The notes under the pieces were generated by a model, which did no database searches, had not been told where the DNA came from, and saw nothing but the letters and a program-made list of their open reading frames with translations. From Marinobacter sp. LV10R510-11A (lineage in GTDB: Bacteria > Pseudomonadota > Gammaproteobacteria > Pseudomonadales > Oleiphilaceae), in NCBI RefSeq assembly GCF_900215155.1, contig NZ_LT907980.1:2914001-2978000 (forward strand): DNA of 64,000 nt, written 5' to 3'. Positions 29,831-39,152 of this stretch are shown piece by piece; within the stretch, counting starts at the first letter, position 1; each line of letters begins with the position of its first letter. The position numbers were made by a program, and so were the translations under genes.

Positions 29831-31045
29831 TTACTGCGACGCCTTCACTTGGGCTATCCAGTCGCCGTAGCCAGCCTCCGCCATTTCTTCCAGAGGGATG
29901 AACGTCATAGCGGCGGAGTTCATGCAGTAACGCAGGCCGGTAGGCGCGGGGCCATCATTGAATACATGCCCTACGTGTGAATCGGCAAAGCGGCTGCGAA
30001 TCTCTGTGCGAGTGGTAAAAAACCCGTTGTCTTCTTTTTCCACGACCATATCCGTGCTCAGCGGGCGGGTGAAACTCGGCCAGCCAGTGCCGGATTTATA
30101 CTGGTCGCGGGAGGAGAACAGAGGCTCACCCGACACAACATCTACGTATAGTCCTAGGCGTTTGTTATCCCAATACGGATTACTGAATGCCCGCTCCGTG
30201 CCGTCGTTCTGTGTTACGTTAAACTGAGTGCTGGTAAGGCGCTGTTTCAGAGTGTCTGCATCCGGCTTAACGAACGCCTGTGGATCAAAACCTTTTTTGC
30301 CACCCGAGCTACTTGCTCCTACGTTCTCTTTAGTGCTCTTTGCGGCACTGGCGGCTGGTTTGAACTGGCTGAAGTCCAGCTCATAATCATCACCATAAAC
30401 ATCTTCGATGAACTGGTAACGGCCCGAGTTGAAGGTGTAGAAATTATAGCGCACCGGATTCTTTTTGTAGTAATCCTGGTGATACTTCTCAGCGGCATAA
30501 AAGGTCTTCAGCGGTGTAATCTCGATGACTACCGGGTTGTCATAAATACCAGACGCCTGCAGCTCTTTCTTAGCGGTTTCAGCCACGCGCTTCTGTTCGG
30601 CGTTGTGGTAGAAAATACCCGGGCGGTACTGTTTGCCACGGTCAACAAACTGACCATTGGCGTCTGTGGGGTTCATCATTCTCCAAAGGCCTTGCAGCAA
30701 ACCTTCGTAGGTGATTTCTTTCGGGTCGTAGTAAACCTGCACAGCTTCGGTGTGTCCGGTGCTGCCGGAAGCCACCTGCTGATAGGTCGGGTTGGTCTCA
30801 TCCCCGCCGGTATAGCCAGAAACGGCCTCTACCACGCCGGGGATTTTCTCGTAACCGGATTCCACACACCAGAAACAGCCACCGGCAACAGTCGCGACCT
30901 TCAGGCGGGGATCTGACGGTGCATATTCATTGGCGCTTTCATTGGCACTAGCTGTACTCTTTTCGGCCGTGGCAATGGCGGCATAGAAGGCGCCGGTGGC
31001 CGCTACGAGCAGCGCGGCGACCATAGCGAGTATTTTTCGGTTCAT
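29831..31045 (-). CDS. msrAB: fused peptide-methionine sulfoxide reductase MsrA-MsrB, exported
   Basis: Repairs both epimers of oxidised methionine. The start at 31045 (MNRKILAM) has AGGAGAG before it. An N-terminal hydrophobic segment (about 5-26) exports or anchors the protein. The MsrA domain has [11 protein letters not shown] with catalytic Cys57; the MsrB domain begins about residue 260 and ends [11 protein letters not shown] with its catalytic Cys. The MsrB positions that bind zinc in many homologues (CxxC) read DVVSGEPLF and HVGHVF, so the metal site is absent. About 404 residues. Confidence 0.93.
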   Translation of the reverse strand: MNRKILAMVAALLVAATGAFYAAIATAEKSTASANESANEYAPSDPRLKVATVAGGCFWCVESGYEKIPGVVEAVSGYTGGDETNPTYQQVASGSTGHTEAVQVYYDPKEITYEGLLQGLWRMMNPTDANGQFVDRGKQYRPGIFYHNAEQKRVAETAKKELQASGIYDNPVVIEITPLKTFYAAEKYHQDYYKKNPVRYNFYTFNSGRYQFIEDVYGDDYELDFSQFKPAASAAKSTKENVGASSSGGKKGFDPQAFVKPDADTLKQRLTSTQFNVTQNDGTERAFSNPYWDNKRLGLYVDVVSGEPLFSSRDQYKSGTGWPSFTRPLSTDMVVEKEDNGFFTTRTEIRSRFADSHVGHVFNDGPAPTGLRYCMNSAAMTFIPLEEMAEAGYGDWIAQVKASQ

Positions 31046-31123
31046 AACAACTCTCCTAAGAGTAATAACGTAAGCCATCCTATCGCCGTGACTTCACCAA
31101 AACGTTCCCTAATTCTTACGAAT

Positions 31124-32473
31124 CTATAACGTTGTGGATTCTTTTTCCGCTGAATCAGCCAGCGGCAACCAGAAACAGAACGTGGCACCTGCCCTCGGAT
31201 GGCTTTCTACGGAGACCCGCCCCTGCTGCAATTCCGCCATCCTGCGTGCAATGGCAAGGCCCAGGCCAGCATGCCCTGTGCGGCTCGCGCCAGGCCCCTG
31301 ATAAAACGGGTCGAACACATGGTCGATATCTGCCAGCACCATCGCAGGCTGAGCCGTGGTGATGTTAAGCGCAACGCTTGCCTGCTCTGCCTTCGGTCTG
31401 TGCTTTTGCACCACATCGTGCAGCAGTTCTGCTGGCATGAACGGCTCTGCAAAAGGCTGCCGTTCGCGGGCATCCAAGGCTGCAAGTTCAAACAGCTCAT
31501 CAACCAGTTTGCTGAGGCGAAGGGTTTCAGCCAGTGCCACATTAAGAAAGCGCCGGCGCTCATCTGGGCTCAGTTCCTGCTGCTTCATTCCCAGGGTTTC
31601 CAAGTAGCCCTGAATCGACGCCAGCGGTGTGCGCAAATCGTGTGACACCTGAGCCACTAACTGACGGCGCTGGTGATCTTTGTCTTTCAGCAGTTCCAGT
31701 TGGCCTGCAATACGCGCCGCCATTTGATCAAACCGAATCGCCAGATAATCTACATCGTCCCCCGGGACACCGGTTTCATCTGCAATGCCAATACTCGCGG
31801 TATCTTTTGTCTCCGCTTCAAAGGCCTCCACACGAGCGGTCAGCCCCGACAGGCGTCGTGTCAGTAGCCGGAAGAACACCAGGCCTGCCAGCAGCCCCAC
31901 AAAAAGACTGATGGCCAGAGCGCCTCCGCCCATCCGCAATAATCGATCGCTGTGCACCATGCCCTCAGCAAAATCGTATTCCTCGCCCCGGAGCACGACA
32001 TACAGGTAACCAGTGGGATGTTCGGCGCTGGGTACCGGGGTGACTGAGAACACCTTGTGCCGGTCATGGCTGCGCGGGTCATCGCCCTGTATAGGATAGG
32101 CGTCTGGGTTATTCAGCAGCTTGTGAATAGGCTCCAGCGATACGTGCTTGCGTTTGATCTTGGCCGGATCGGCGGAGTAGGAAAGAATACGCCCGGCCTG
32201 ATCCAGCAGATAAATCTCGATGCTGGGGTTGATGCTCATGTAAAGCTCAAACAGGCGTTCCAGCTCGCTGTGGTTGATTTTGCCGTTAGTCACCAGATTA
32301 CGATCTGAGACTAGGTTGCTGGCTAGATCGCGGTTGAGTTCCTGGCCTACGGCTGCGCTGTACTCACGCACGGAATATAGGCTTAGCGCCGTAAACAGCC
32401 CGCCAACAATCACCAGCAGCAAAAACAGGCCCAGGGCCAGGCGCGCATAAAGGGTTTGAAACAGGGGGCGGAT
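31124..32473 (-). pseudogene. sensor histidine kinase with internal deletion and lost start
   Basis: The frame encodes an N-terminal membrane helix, a periplasmic sensor region, a second helix (about 170-190), HAMP, a dimerisation domain with the phospho-accepting VSHDLRTPLAS, and the end of the ATPase domain (HVFDPFYQGPGASRTG, GLGLAIARRMAE). After MVLADID it jumps directly to HVFDPFYQG, so the N box and first glycine box (about 55-60 residues) are missing in frame. No start codon of standard type is found between the stop at 32474-32476 and the first GTG or ATG; the start appears lost in the junction with the regulator gene. Confidence 0.85.
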
Positions 32474-32476
32474 CTA

Positions 32477-32742
32477 CCCGCCGGAACAAGGCTTTAATGC
32501 GAGCAGAAAGCTCAGCGATGCTGAAGGGTTTGGTGAGATAATCATCCGCACCCATTTCTAGCCCAAGCACTCGATCCAGCTCGGTGCTTTTGGCGGTCAG
32601 CATAAGCACCGGAACATAACCGGGAATCCCACGAATCTCCCCGATCCACGAGCACCGGCTGCATATCCAGATCTTTGATCTGCATACTGACCAGCTCGCC
32701 GATCCCGGGGTTGTCCTCAATAATCAGTACGGCTCGTGTCAT
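32477..32742 (-). pseudogene. OmpR-type response regulator, remnant
   Basis: Starts [15 protein letters not shown] behind a GGAG site. After VLVDRGD the frame changes into [17 protein letters not shown], which skips about 27 residues that hold the phosphorylated Asp. The rest of the receiver ([15 protein letters not shown]) is intact to LFRRVD, where it runs into the kinase sequence; the whole winged-helix DNA-binding domain is missing. Two deletions in one gene leave it non-functional. Confidence 0.88.
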
Positions 32743-32931
32743 GGTGCTCCGGCTCATTTGTCTGTGCTGTGCAATCAGCCCATTACGCTTAGGGTTCTTA
32801 GTGCAGTCTAACGTGAAAACTTCACGAATCTGTCACACGTGGCAGTTTGTTCTTTTTGAGCCTACGCTAAAGAAACTTCCCGATGGATGGAACCTGAAAC
32901 ATGTCACTAATAAGGAGAGCCTTACCCTGTG
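32743..32931. promoter_or_regulatory. leader with an orphaned ribosome binding site
   Basis: Between the regulator remnant and the insertion sequence lies a stretch ending ACTAATAAGGAGAGCCTTACC. AAGGAG (32912-32917) is a strong ribosome site, but it is followed by the insertion sequence end and not by a start codon. It probably once served the gene now starting at 36105. Confidence 0.5.
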
Positions 32932-33004
32932 TGTCAACCTCAGTCCATACACTCAGTCTATGAGTTAACATAGATTTCAGGGCGCGGATTGAGGAGTAAA
33001 AGCT

Positions 33005-33412
33005 ATGCCAAAACCCGAGTCACAGATCCCTGATAACCAGGTCCAGCCGGATGCCCGTTTGGAGAAGCGTACCCGTCGTCGGTTTTCTACGGAATACAAG
33101 CTGAGAATATTGGCTGAAGCGGATCAATGCGCCCATGGTGAACTGGACCAGTTATTGCGTCGTGAAAAGCTCTACAGCAACCAGTTGAGCGAATGGCGCA
33201 AGCAGCTTGAGATCGGCGGGGAGGCCGGTCTGTCCAAGTCTTCGCCGGGGCCGAAAGCCGCCAAGACTCCAGAGCAGAAGCGCATTGAGCAGTTGGAAAA
33301 GGAACTGGCGAAAACGCAACACCGGTTGCGGGTCACTGAAGACTGTGTGGATCTCCAAAAAAAAGCCTTGTCGATGCTCGATCTGTCGAACAATGGGAAG
33401 GATCCATCATGA
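33005..33412 (+). CDS. IS3-family transposase OrfA (HTH)
   Basis: A 135-residue DNA-binding subunit. RRRFSTEYKLRILAEADQC (about 21-39) is the helix-turn-helix start typical of IS3 OrfA, and the C-terminal half is a leucine-zipper-like coiled coil (EQKRIEQLEKELAKTQHRL). A GAGGAG site precedes the ATG at 33005. Its stop overlaps the orfB start (ATGA). Confidence 0.88.
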   Translation: MPKPESQIPDNQVQPDARLEKRTRRRFSTEYKLRILAEADQCAHGELDQLLRREKLYSNQLSEWRKQLEIGGEAGLSKSSPGPKAAKTPEQKRIEQLEKELAKTQHRLRVTEDCVDLQKKALSMLDLSNNGKDPS

Positions 33413-34339
33413 GGGTTCTGACGCAGCGTCCTGAGCTTATGCCGCTGACACTGGCCTGTGATGTTCTGGGACCAGACACCGTATCAGGTCTATCACACGC
33501 TGCTCGAACGCGGTGAATGCCTGGGGTCGCTCAGTACGTTGTATCGGGTGCTGAGAGAAGCTAACCAGACCGGCGAGCGACGCAACCAGCGTGCACCCCA
33601 ATCGCATGCCATGCCACGGCTCACGTCCACACGGCCCAACGCAGTGTGGACGTGGGACATTACCAAATTAGCGACAACCCGGCGGGGCGTTTACCTCAAT
33701 TTGTACGTGGTCATGGATCTGTTCAGCCGTTATGTGGTTGCCTGGATGGTCTCTCGCAAGGAGAACAGTCAGCTGGCTCAACAACTCATGGAGCAGACAT
33801 TGACACGCTATGGCCTGGACAACCAGCAGGTCACCCTGCATCAGGATCGCGGCTCCCCGATGATCGCCAAGAGCTTCCTCGACCTGATGGCGGACTTCGG
33901 CGTGGTCTGCAGCCACAGTCGCCCCAGAGTCAGCAACGACAATCCGTACAGTGAAAACCAGTTCAAGACACTTAAACACCAGCCCGACTATCCGGGCCGG
34001 TTCGACAGTCCGGGGCATGCCCGGCTCTGGGCCTCCGATTACTTTGCCTGGTATAACCATGAACACCACCACGGTGGCTTGAACGGCTTTACGCCGGCCC
34101 AAGTCTATACCGGTGAATTCACGGGTATCGCGAAAAACCGACAAGCTGCCCTGACACGCTATTACGAGAAGCACTCTGAACGCTTTGTACGCGGCAAACC
34201 TACTTCAGCCTTGCCGCCGGAGGCCGCTCACATCAACTCGATTACATCAGAAGACTCAGGCAGCGAGGACAGCGCCGCCGTGAACTTCCCGACTCTGTCT
34301 GCCGCACGCGAAGCGTTGGCACGGGCAAATCGATATTAA
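33409..34339 (+). pseudogene. IS3-family transposase OrfB (DDE), internal deletion
   Basis: Starts MRVLTQRPELMPLTLACDVLG at 33409 and then loses frame; the rest continues from FWDQTPYQVYHTL at about 33464. The linking segment (arrangement TLYR... to the HTH of OrfB) is missing. The catalytic triad is present: TWDITKL (D), LHQDRGSP (D) and NDNPYSENQFKTLK (E). The reading frame beginning at 33458 could give a 293-residue protein but lacks the N-terminus and a ribosome site. Confidence 0.85.
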
Positions 34340-34365
34340 CTTTTTAAAGAGCTGTCCATATGAGG

Positions 34366-34393
34366 TTGACAGGTTCGAAAAGGCTTTTATACT
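34366..34393 (+). promoter_or_regulatory. hybrid promoter formed by the IS end
   Basis: TTGACA (34366-34371), a perfect -35 hexamer, is the last 6 bases of the insertion sequence. TATACT (34388-34393) lies 16 nt further in the flank and is one base from the consensus -10. Transcription would run toward the azoreductase at 34510. A second TATACT at 34397-34402 is too far from the -35 to matter. Confidence 0.6.
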
Positions 34394-34509
34394 ATTTATA
34401 CTGGGGTCTTCAATATCCGCCACCGGTTTGCGCACTACGACTTCATACCTCGACCGAATACGGCTAACACTGGGAACCGCCAGTTTCAGTCATTCCATGG
34501 GAGAAAACG

Positions 34510-35124
34510 ATGTTCCGTCTGCTTCATGTCAGTTCGTCCCCGCGCCGTGGGGAAAGTGAGTCGTTGGCCCTCGCCGAGGTATTTCTTGATGCCTACACCG
34601 CCAAGCATCCCGAGGTAGAGGTGGAGCGCCTCGACCTGTGGCAGGCCAACTTGCCGGCGTTTGGCTTCGATTCGGCCAGCGCGAAGATGGCTGTCTTCGG
34701 CGGCGGCGAACCCGCCGGCAATGATCAGGTGTCTGCGTGGGAACAAGCCAGAGCGATCTTCGATCGCTTCGCTGCAGCGGATGCCTACCTGTTCAGCGTG
34801 CCCATGTGGAACGCCGGCGTTCCCTACATCCTCAAGCAATGGATCGACATCATCACCCAGCCCGGCTGGGCGTTCGGACTCGATCCGGAGGCCGGCTACA
34901 CCGGCCTGATCCAGGGCAAGAAGGCCACCACCATCTACACCAGCGGCGTACACCCGGCCTTTGGCCAGGATTTCCAACGCAGCTTCTTCGACGACTGGCT
35001 GCGCTTCATCGGCATTACGGACATTACCGAGATCCGCTTCCAGCCGACTGTGCTTACCGCCAATCCCGATGAAGACCGAGCCGCGGCGCAAGCCCAAGCC
35101 CGCGATGCTGCCAAGGCTTTTTGA
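34510..35124 (+). CDS. FMN-dependent NADH azoreductase-like flavoprotein
   Basis: A 204-residue flavodoxin-like quinone/azo reductase. LLHVSSSPRRGESESL is the FMN phosphate loop, VPMWNAGVPYILKQWIDIITQPGWAFG the second flavin-binding block and YTSGVHPAFGQDFQ the third. The start has GGGAGAAAACG before it. It lies in an island bordered by IS3 ends and is intact, unlike the surrounding mobile genes. The likely role is detoxifying quinones or nitro/azo compounds. Confidence 0.9.
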   Translation: MFRLLHVSSSPRRGESESLALAEVFLDAYTAKHPEVEVERLDLWQANLPAFGFDSASAKMAVFGGGEPAGNDQVSAWEQARAIFDRFAAADAYLFSVPMWNAGVPYILKQWIDIITQPGWAFGLDPEAGYTGLIQGKKATTIYTSGVHPAFGQDFQRSFFDDWLRFIGITDITEIRFQPTVLTANPDEDRAAAQAQARDAAKAF

Positions 35125-35149
35125 GCAAGTGGTTGGGCCGGTTACTACA

Positions 35150-35472
35150 TAAATCGGGGTAGACGAGAAGAACATCAGTCGGAACACGTCCCCGACAGCC
35201 AGCATCAGCAGTAGCTGGCGCCGGGTCAGGCACGCCTGAGGGATGAATCGGATCAGCGTCGACACGCCGGCAGCCATCATCAAGTCCGTAAAAGCTGATG
35301 CGCTGTATGGGTCGGGCGGCGCCCCGTAGGCGAATGCCGGCGCGATCAACACGATACCGACAAGGATCGCGCCGAGCCCCAGAGCTGGCATCCAAATGCG
35401 CTCTTGCGCGGTGGCAGGCCCGAAGGAAAAACCGGAGTCAGATCGGCATCTCACCAGGGACCAACGTTTCAT
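35150..35472 (-). pseudogene. fragment of a small membrane protein
   Basis: The N-terminal part of an unknown protein with at least two membrane segments (MPALGLGAILVGIVLIAPAFA and LLLMLAVGDVFRLMFF) and the PPDPYSASAF link. It runs without a stop into the antisense strand of the azoreductase, so the 3' end was probably cut when that gene was joined. I do not recognise the family. Confidence 0.5.
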
Positions 35473-35686
35473 GGATATGGCACCATAAACCCTCTTTTCG
35501 GGCCAGCAAGAAATTAAGCTAAAGTCTGTGTACGGGAGACGGTAGGTAGGAAAGGTGGTGTATCTTGTTGATTGATCAAGACCAAGATCTCAAGCAAGAC
35601 GCGTGGATACGCCATGACCGACTTTACCCACCGGGGGGCATTATCTGATATTTACCACCTGACCCTTTTCATCCGGAGAAGGCCAG

Positions 35687-35870
35687 ATGCCAGCGAAAAG
35701 GTTATCCATGCGTAAGATCAAAGAAGTTCTTCGCCTCAAGTGGGAGCGAGGGCTGAGTAACCGCCAGATTGCGGCGGCCTGTGGCGTCAGCCGCCCCACG
35801 GTGAGCGAATACCTGCGCCGTACGGCCGAGGCAGGTCTGAGCTGGCCACTGCCAGCGGACCTAAACGAGT
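35687..35870 (+). pseudogene. IS21-family IstA transposase, N-terminal fragment
   Basis: MPAKRLSMRKIKEVLRLKWE and the HTH LSNRQIAAACGVSRPTVSEYLRR are typical of IstA. After about 61 codons the sequence switches into an IS3 fragment, so the DDE domain and IstB are lost. A CCGGAGAAGG site precedes the ATG. Confidence 0.85.
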
Positions 35871-36099
35871 GCCCTGACACGCTATTACGAGAAGCACTCT
35901 GAACGCTTTGTGCGCGGCAAACCTACTTCAGCCTTGCCGCCGGAGGCCGCTCACATCAACCCGATTACATCCGAAGACTCAGGCAGCGAGGACAGCGCCG
36001 CCGTGAACTTCCCGACTTTGTCTGCCGCACGCGAAGCGTTGGCGCGGGCAAATCGATATTAACTTTTTAAAGAGCTGTCCATATGAGGTTGACAGGTTC
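35870..36099 (+). repeat. second copy of the IS3 3' end
   Basis: These 230 bases repeat 34147-34376 with about five substitutions by eye (offset 1723). The copy holds the last 64 codons or so of orfB, the right inverted repeat and five bases beyond it (GGTTC). It lies in the same orientation as the larger IS3 copy, so the two form direct repeats around the azoreductase. Confidence 0.92.
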
Positions 36100-36104
36100 C
36101 GCTT

Positions 36105-36695
36105 ATGAATCCGTTTAACACGCAACACACTACCTTTCATTACCGCCAGCTGACGGTTGTGCTGGCGCTCATGCTGTCTTTAGTATCGTTCAGCGCCCAC
36201 GCAGAGAAGCTAACGGACAGCACAATCCGCGCCTTCATCACGTCGTTGGAAAAAGCCCAGACTTTGGCGCCAGAGTTTGAGGAACTGAATGACGAACAGA
36301 ACATTGAATCGATTGATCTCTCACGAATTTTTAGCTCTTCCGTTGAAGAACTAAAAGGCGAGGATGCCTACGGGCGCTTGGAAGACTTGGTTCAAGACAA
36401 TGGCTTCAACGACCTAAACGAATGGGCCGCCACCGGCGACCGTATTTACGCTGCCTGGATGGCCATTGAAATGGCGGATCAAAGCCCTGAGATCAATCAG
36501 GAAATGCAAAGCGCCATGGCCGAGCTAGAGAATAATCCGAACATGAGCGATCAGCAAAAAGCCCAAATGCGATCGATGATGGAAGCGGCGCTTGGTGTTA
36601 CTAAAATGGCCAGCGAAGCGCCCCCCGCTGACATTGAAGCCGTCAAACCCCACGTGAAAGCGTTGCAAGCCGTCACAAACGACGCGGAGGACTAA
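36105..36695 (+). CDS. secreted protein of unknown function
   Basis: A 196-residue protein with a signal peptide (hydrophobic VVLALMLSLVSFSAHA, likely cleavage after AHA) and an acidic, helical mature part. It may be a member of a small periplasmic family that I do not recognise. The ATG is only 6 bases from the insertion sequence remnant and has no ribosome site; the orphan AAGGAG at 32912 may be its original site. It overlaps the convergent EamA gene by 4 nt. Confidence 0.7.
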   Translation: MNPFNTQHTTFHYRQLTVVLALMLSLVSFSAHAEKLTDSTIRAFITSLEKAQTLAPEFEELNDEQNIESIDLSRIFSSSVEELKGEDAYGRLEDLVQDNGFNDLNEWAATGDRIYAAWMAIEMADQSPEINQEMQSAMAELENNPNMSDQQKAQMRSMMEAALGVTKMASEAPPADIEAVKPHVKALQAVTNDAED

Positions 36696-37585
36696 CTTTC
36701 GCCCACAAAATAGCTGTGGGAAGCACGGGGATGAAGGCGAGCGTTCACCCACAGTGAAAACGCTAAAACAGCGCCCCCTATGGCAAGCCGAAACAGATCG
36801 GCGTCCTGGTTCCAGATCAGGAGGTTTACCAGCAACCCCGCTGGCACCAGAACGTTGTTCATGATGGCGAGTGTGCCCGCATCCACTTTGCAGGCGCCGC
36901 GGTTCCACAGGAACAGGCCAATCCCGGAAGCTGCCAGCCCCAGCCACGTCAAAACGCCCCATTGCAGCGCCGTTGTGGGCAAGCGGTCGGCATTGCCGAA
37001 CACTATAAAAGACGGCAATGCGATAATCAGCGCACCCATAAAGAAGTAGCCAAAGGTACGATACGCGGGGATATCAACCGGGTAGCGCTTCATAACGTGT
37101 TTATAGCCAACCTGGCCTGCGGCAAAGGTGAAGTTCGCAACCTGCAGCAGCAAGAAACCCGTAATGAAATCCTCGCTGAGGCCATCGTAACGAATTATTC
37201 CGGCGCCGAGTGTGGCTATCGCGGCAGCCACCAGTGCAACTGGGGAAAATCGACGGAACAGCGCGTCGTCAAGCAAGGTTACGTAAAGCGGCGTGAATAT
37301 GGTGAACAGCAGCACTTCCGGTACCGTTAGATAGCTGAACGAGCGATACAGGCACAGGTAGGTAATGCCAAACTGCAGCATACCCGTTACCAGAATGCCC
37401 AACCGGAGCCCTCCGGGTACACCCCGCCACCGGGTAAAAGGCAGAAAAATCAGCGTCGCCAGCAACACACGGCTAAGTACCGCAAAATCGCTGTCTACCT
37501 GCCCGGCGAGAAACTCGCCAATCAAGCTGAAGGAAAAAGCCCAGAGCACTGTTACAAAGACCAGTAGTCCCATAATGACTGCCAT
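36692..37585 (-). CDS. EamA/DMT-family transporter
   Basis: A ten-helix drug/metabolite exporter-like protein of 297 residues with two internal EamA repeats. RVLLATLIFLPFTRWRG, the FTPLYVTLLDDALFRR stretch and the late ASGIGLFLWNRGACKVDAGTLAIMNN block are typical of a carboxylate/amino-acid transporter subgroup. Substrate unknown. Divergent from the MATE gene. Confidence 0.88.
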   Translation of the reverse strand: MAVIMGLLVFVTVLWAFSFSLIGEFLAGQVDSDFAVLSRVLLATLIFLPFTRWRGVPGGLRLGILVTGMLQFGITYLCLYRSFSYLTVPEVLLFTIFTPLYVTLLDDALFRRFSPVALVAAAIATLGAGIIRYDGLSEDFITGFLLLQVANFTFAAGQVGYKHVMKRYPVDIPAYRTFGYFFMGALIIALPSFIVFGNADRLPTTALQWGVLTWLGLAASGIGLFLWNRGACKVDAGTLAIMNNVLVPAGLLVNLLIWNQDADLFRLAIGGAVLAFSLWVNARLHPRASHSYFVGES

Positions 37586-37748
37586 CTGTATGAATTAGGG
37601 CGAGTATCTTAGCGGGTTTTCAAGCTGGTTTCAGTGTCTCTGAGTGGCAATTCCTTATGACATGAACCATCGCAACCCGGTAGCATGTTCAGCCCGCAAA
37701 TAAACCAGCCGAGACATTTGTCAGTTTCAGCTCTTCGGACAACACCCT

Positions 37749-39152
37749 ATGGATGAAGCCCACCAGCCACTTCCACAAGTCCGCAAGCCGCTAATTTCGC
37801 GGACGCTGATTGAATGGAAAACCCTGGCAATACTGGGCGGGCCGATTCTGATTGCCCAGATAGCGCAAATGGCCAACGGTGTTATCGACACGGTCATGGC
37901 CGGCCATGCCAGTGCCGAAGACCTTGCGGGCGTGGGTATCGGTAGCAGCCTGTGGATGCCGTTGTTCCTGTTTTTTATGGGTATGCTCGGAGCACTGCAG
38001 CCCATTATTTCCGGTTACAACGGTGCCCGCACGCCAGAGAAAATCATGCCGGCCACTTGGCAAGGCTTATACATCGCCGGTGTGGGCGCAATCATCATGA
38101 TTCTGCTGCTCACCAACGTGCACCCGGTTCTGGAGGGGCTGAACCTGGAAGCCAGCACGGCACGCATTACCCAAGGTTACCTGAATGCCTTTGCCTGGGG
38201 CATTCCCGCGCTCTTGTTGATGACCGCGCTCCGAGGACTAACTGACGGCCTGGGGTACACCCGGGTGATTATGGCGTTTTCTGTGCTGAGCACGCTGATT
38301 AACCTGCCGCTCAATTACATTTTTATTTATGGAAAGCTGGGCCTGCCTGCCATGGGCGGCATTGGTTGTGGCTGGGCAACGTCACTTTCCAACGGGTTCG
38401 CCGCAATCGCACTGCTGATCTATCTGAATCGAAGCAAACTCTTCAAGCAGTTTCACCTGATTGGCAGCCGTGCAAAGCCCAACGCGCGCCTGATTCGCTA
38501 TATCCTCAGCATTGGCATACCCATCGGGTTCACAATTTTTGTTGAAGCCAGCATGTTCTCGGTGATTGCGCTGTTTCTTGCGCCACTGGGGCCGGTTGTC
38601 GTGGCCGGTCATCAGGTGGCATTGAACGTGGTGTCTCTGCTGTTCATGCTGCCGCTGAGTATCGGCATGGCTCTTACACTGCGAGTTAGTTTTCTTCTGG
38701 GTGCAGGCGCGCCAGATACGGCCCGCTTGATTTCCCGCAGTTCACTGATTCTTGCGGCCACCACAGCCTTGGTGTTCGCCATTCTCCTGTTTGCTTTCTC
38801 ACAGGGCATCTCAGCTCTTTACACCAGCGATGCCGATGTTCAGGCGGTTACTACAAGACTGTTGATGTTTGCGGCTATATTCCAGGTGGCGGATGTTATC
38901 CAGGTTACCTGCATCAGCGCCCTGAGAGGCTACAAGGACACGGGCATACCCATGTTGATCATGCTGTTCTCATTCTGGGGTGTGGGGTTGCCGCTGGGTT
39001 ATGCCCTAACGTTTACCGACTTGATTACTCCCGCTATGGGCGCGGCAGGCTTCTGGGTGGGGCTGACCGGGGGCCTGGCATCTGCCAGTGTGTTGCTGGG
39101 GTGGAGGCTATTTCGCTATCGCCCGAAACCCAGTGGGCAACTAGCCGGTTAG
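37749..39152 (+). CDS. MATE-family efflux transporter (NorM-like)
   Basis: A 467-residue, 12-helix cation-coupled multidrug antiporter. LGGPILIAQIAQMANGVIDTVMAGH, which I see near residue 30 in the first helix, and GIPIGFTIFVEASMFSVIALF in the second half are MATE hallmarks. The substrate could be organic cations or flavin-type compounds. Convergent with a diguanylate cyclase, sharing 12 nt at their 3' ends. Confidence 0.93.
   Translation: MDEAHQPLPQVRKPLISRTLIEWKTLAILGGPILIAQIAQMANGVIDTVMAGHASAEDLAGVGIGSSLWMPLFLFFMGMLGALQPIISGYNGARTPEKIMPATWQGLYIAGVGAIIMILLLTNVHPVLEGLNLEASTARITQGYLNAFAWGIPALLLMTALRGLTDGLGYTRVIMAFSVLSTLINLPLNYIFIYGKLGLPAMGGIGCGWATSLSNGFAAIALLIYLNRSKLFKQFHLIGSRAKPNARLIRYILSIGIPIGFTIFVEASMFSVIALFLAPLGPVVVAGHQVALNVVSLLFMLPLSIGMALTLRVSFLLGAGAPDTARLISRSSLILAATTALVFAILLFAFSQGISALYTSDADVQAVTTRLLMFAAIFQVADVIQVTCISALRGYKDTGIPMLIMLFSFWGVGLPLGYALTFTDLITPAMGAAGFWVGLTGGLASASVLLGWRLFRYRPKPSGQLAG

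Larger units (their letters stand above)
32932..34371 (+). mobile_element. IS3-family insertion sequence, defective
   Basis: The ends carry inverted TGTCAACCTCA (32932-32942) and TGAGGTTGACA (34361-34371). Two genes in the usual overlapping order, orfA and orfB, lie inside. The exact boundaries may extend a few bases (both 3' copies continue with GGTTC). No convincing target duplication is visible. The transposase lacks part of its N-terminal region. Confidence 0.85.

Noticed and set aside
34486..35472. A 328-codon minus-strand frame across the azoreductase
   Set aside because: Only the first third has real character; the rest is the antisense of the azoreductase, whose plus-strand motifs are clear.
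32921..36105. CTTA on both sides of the mobile island as a target-site duplication
   Set aside because: Four bases separated from the inverted repeats by several non-matching bases on each side; too weak to call.
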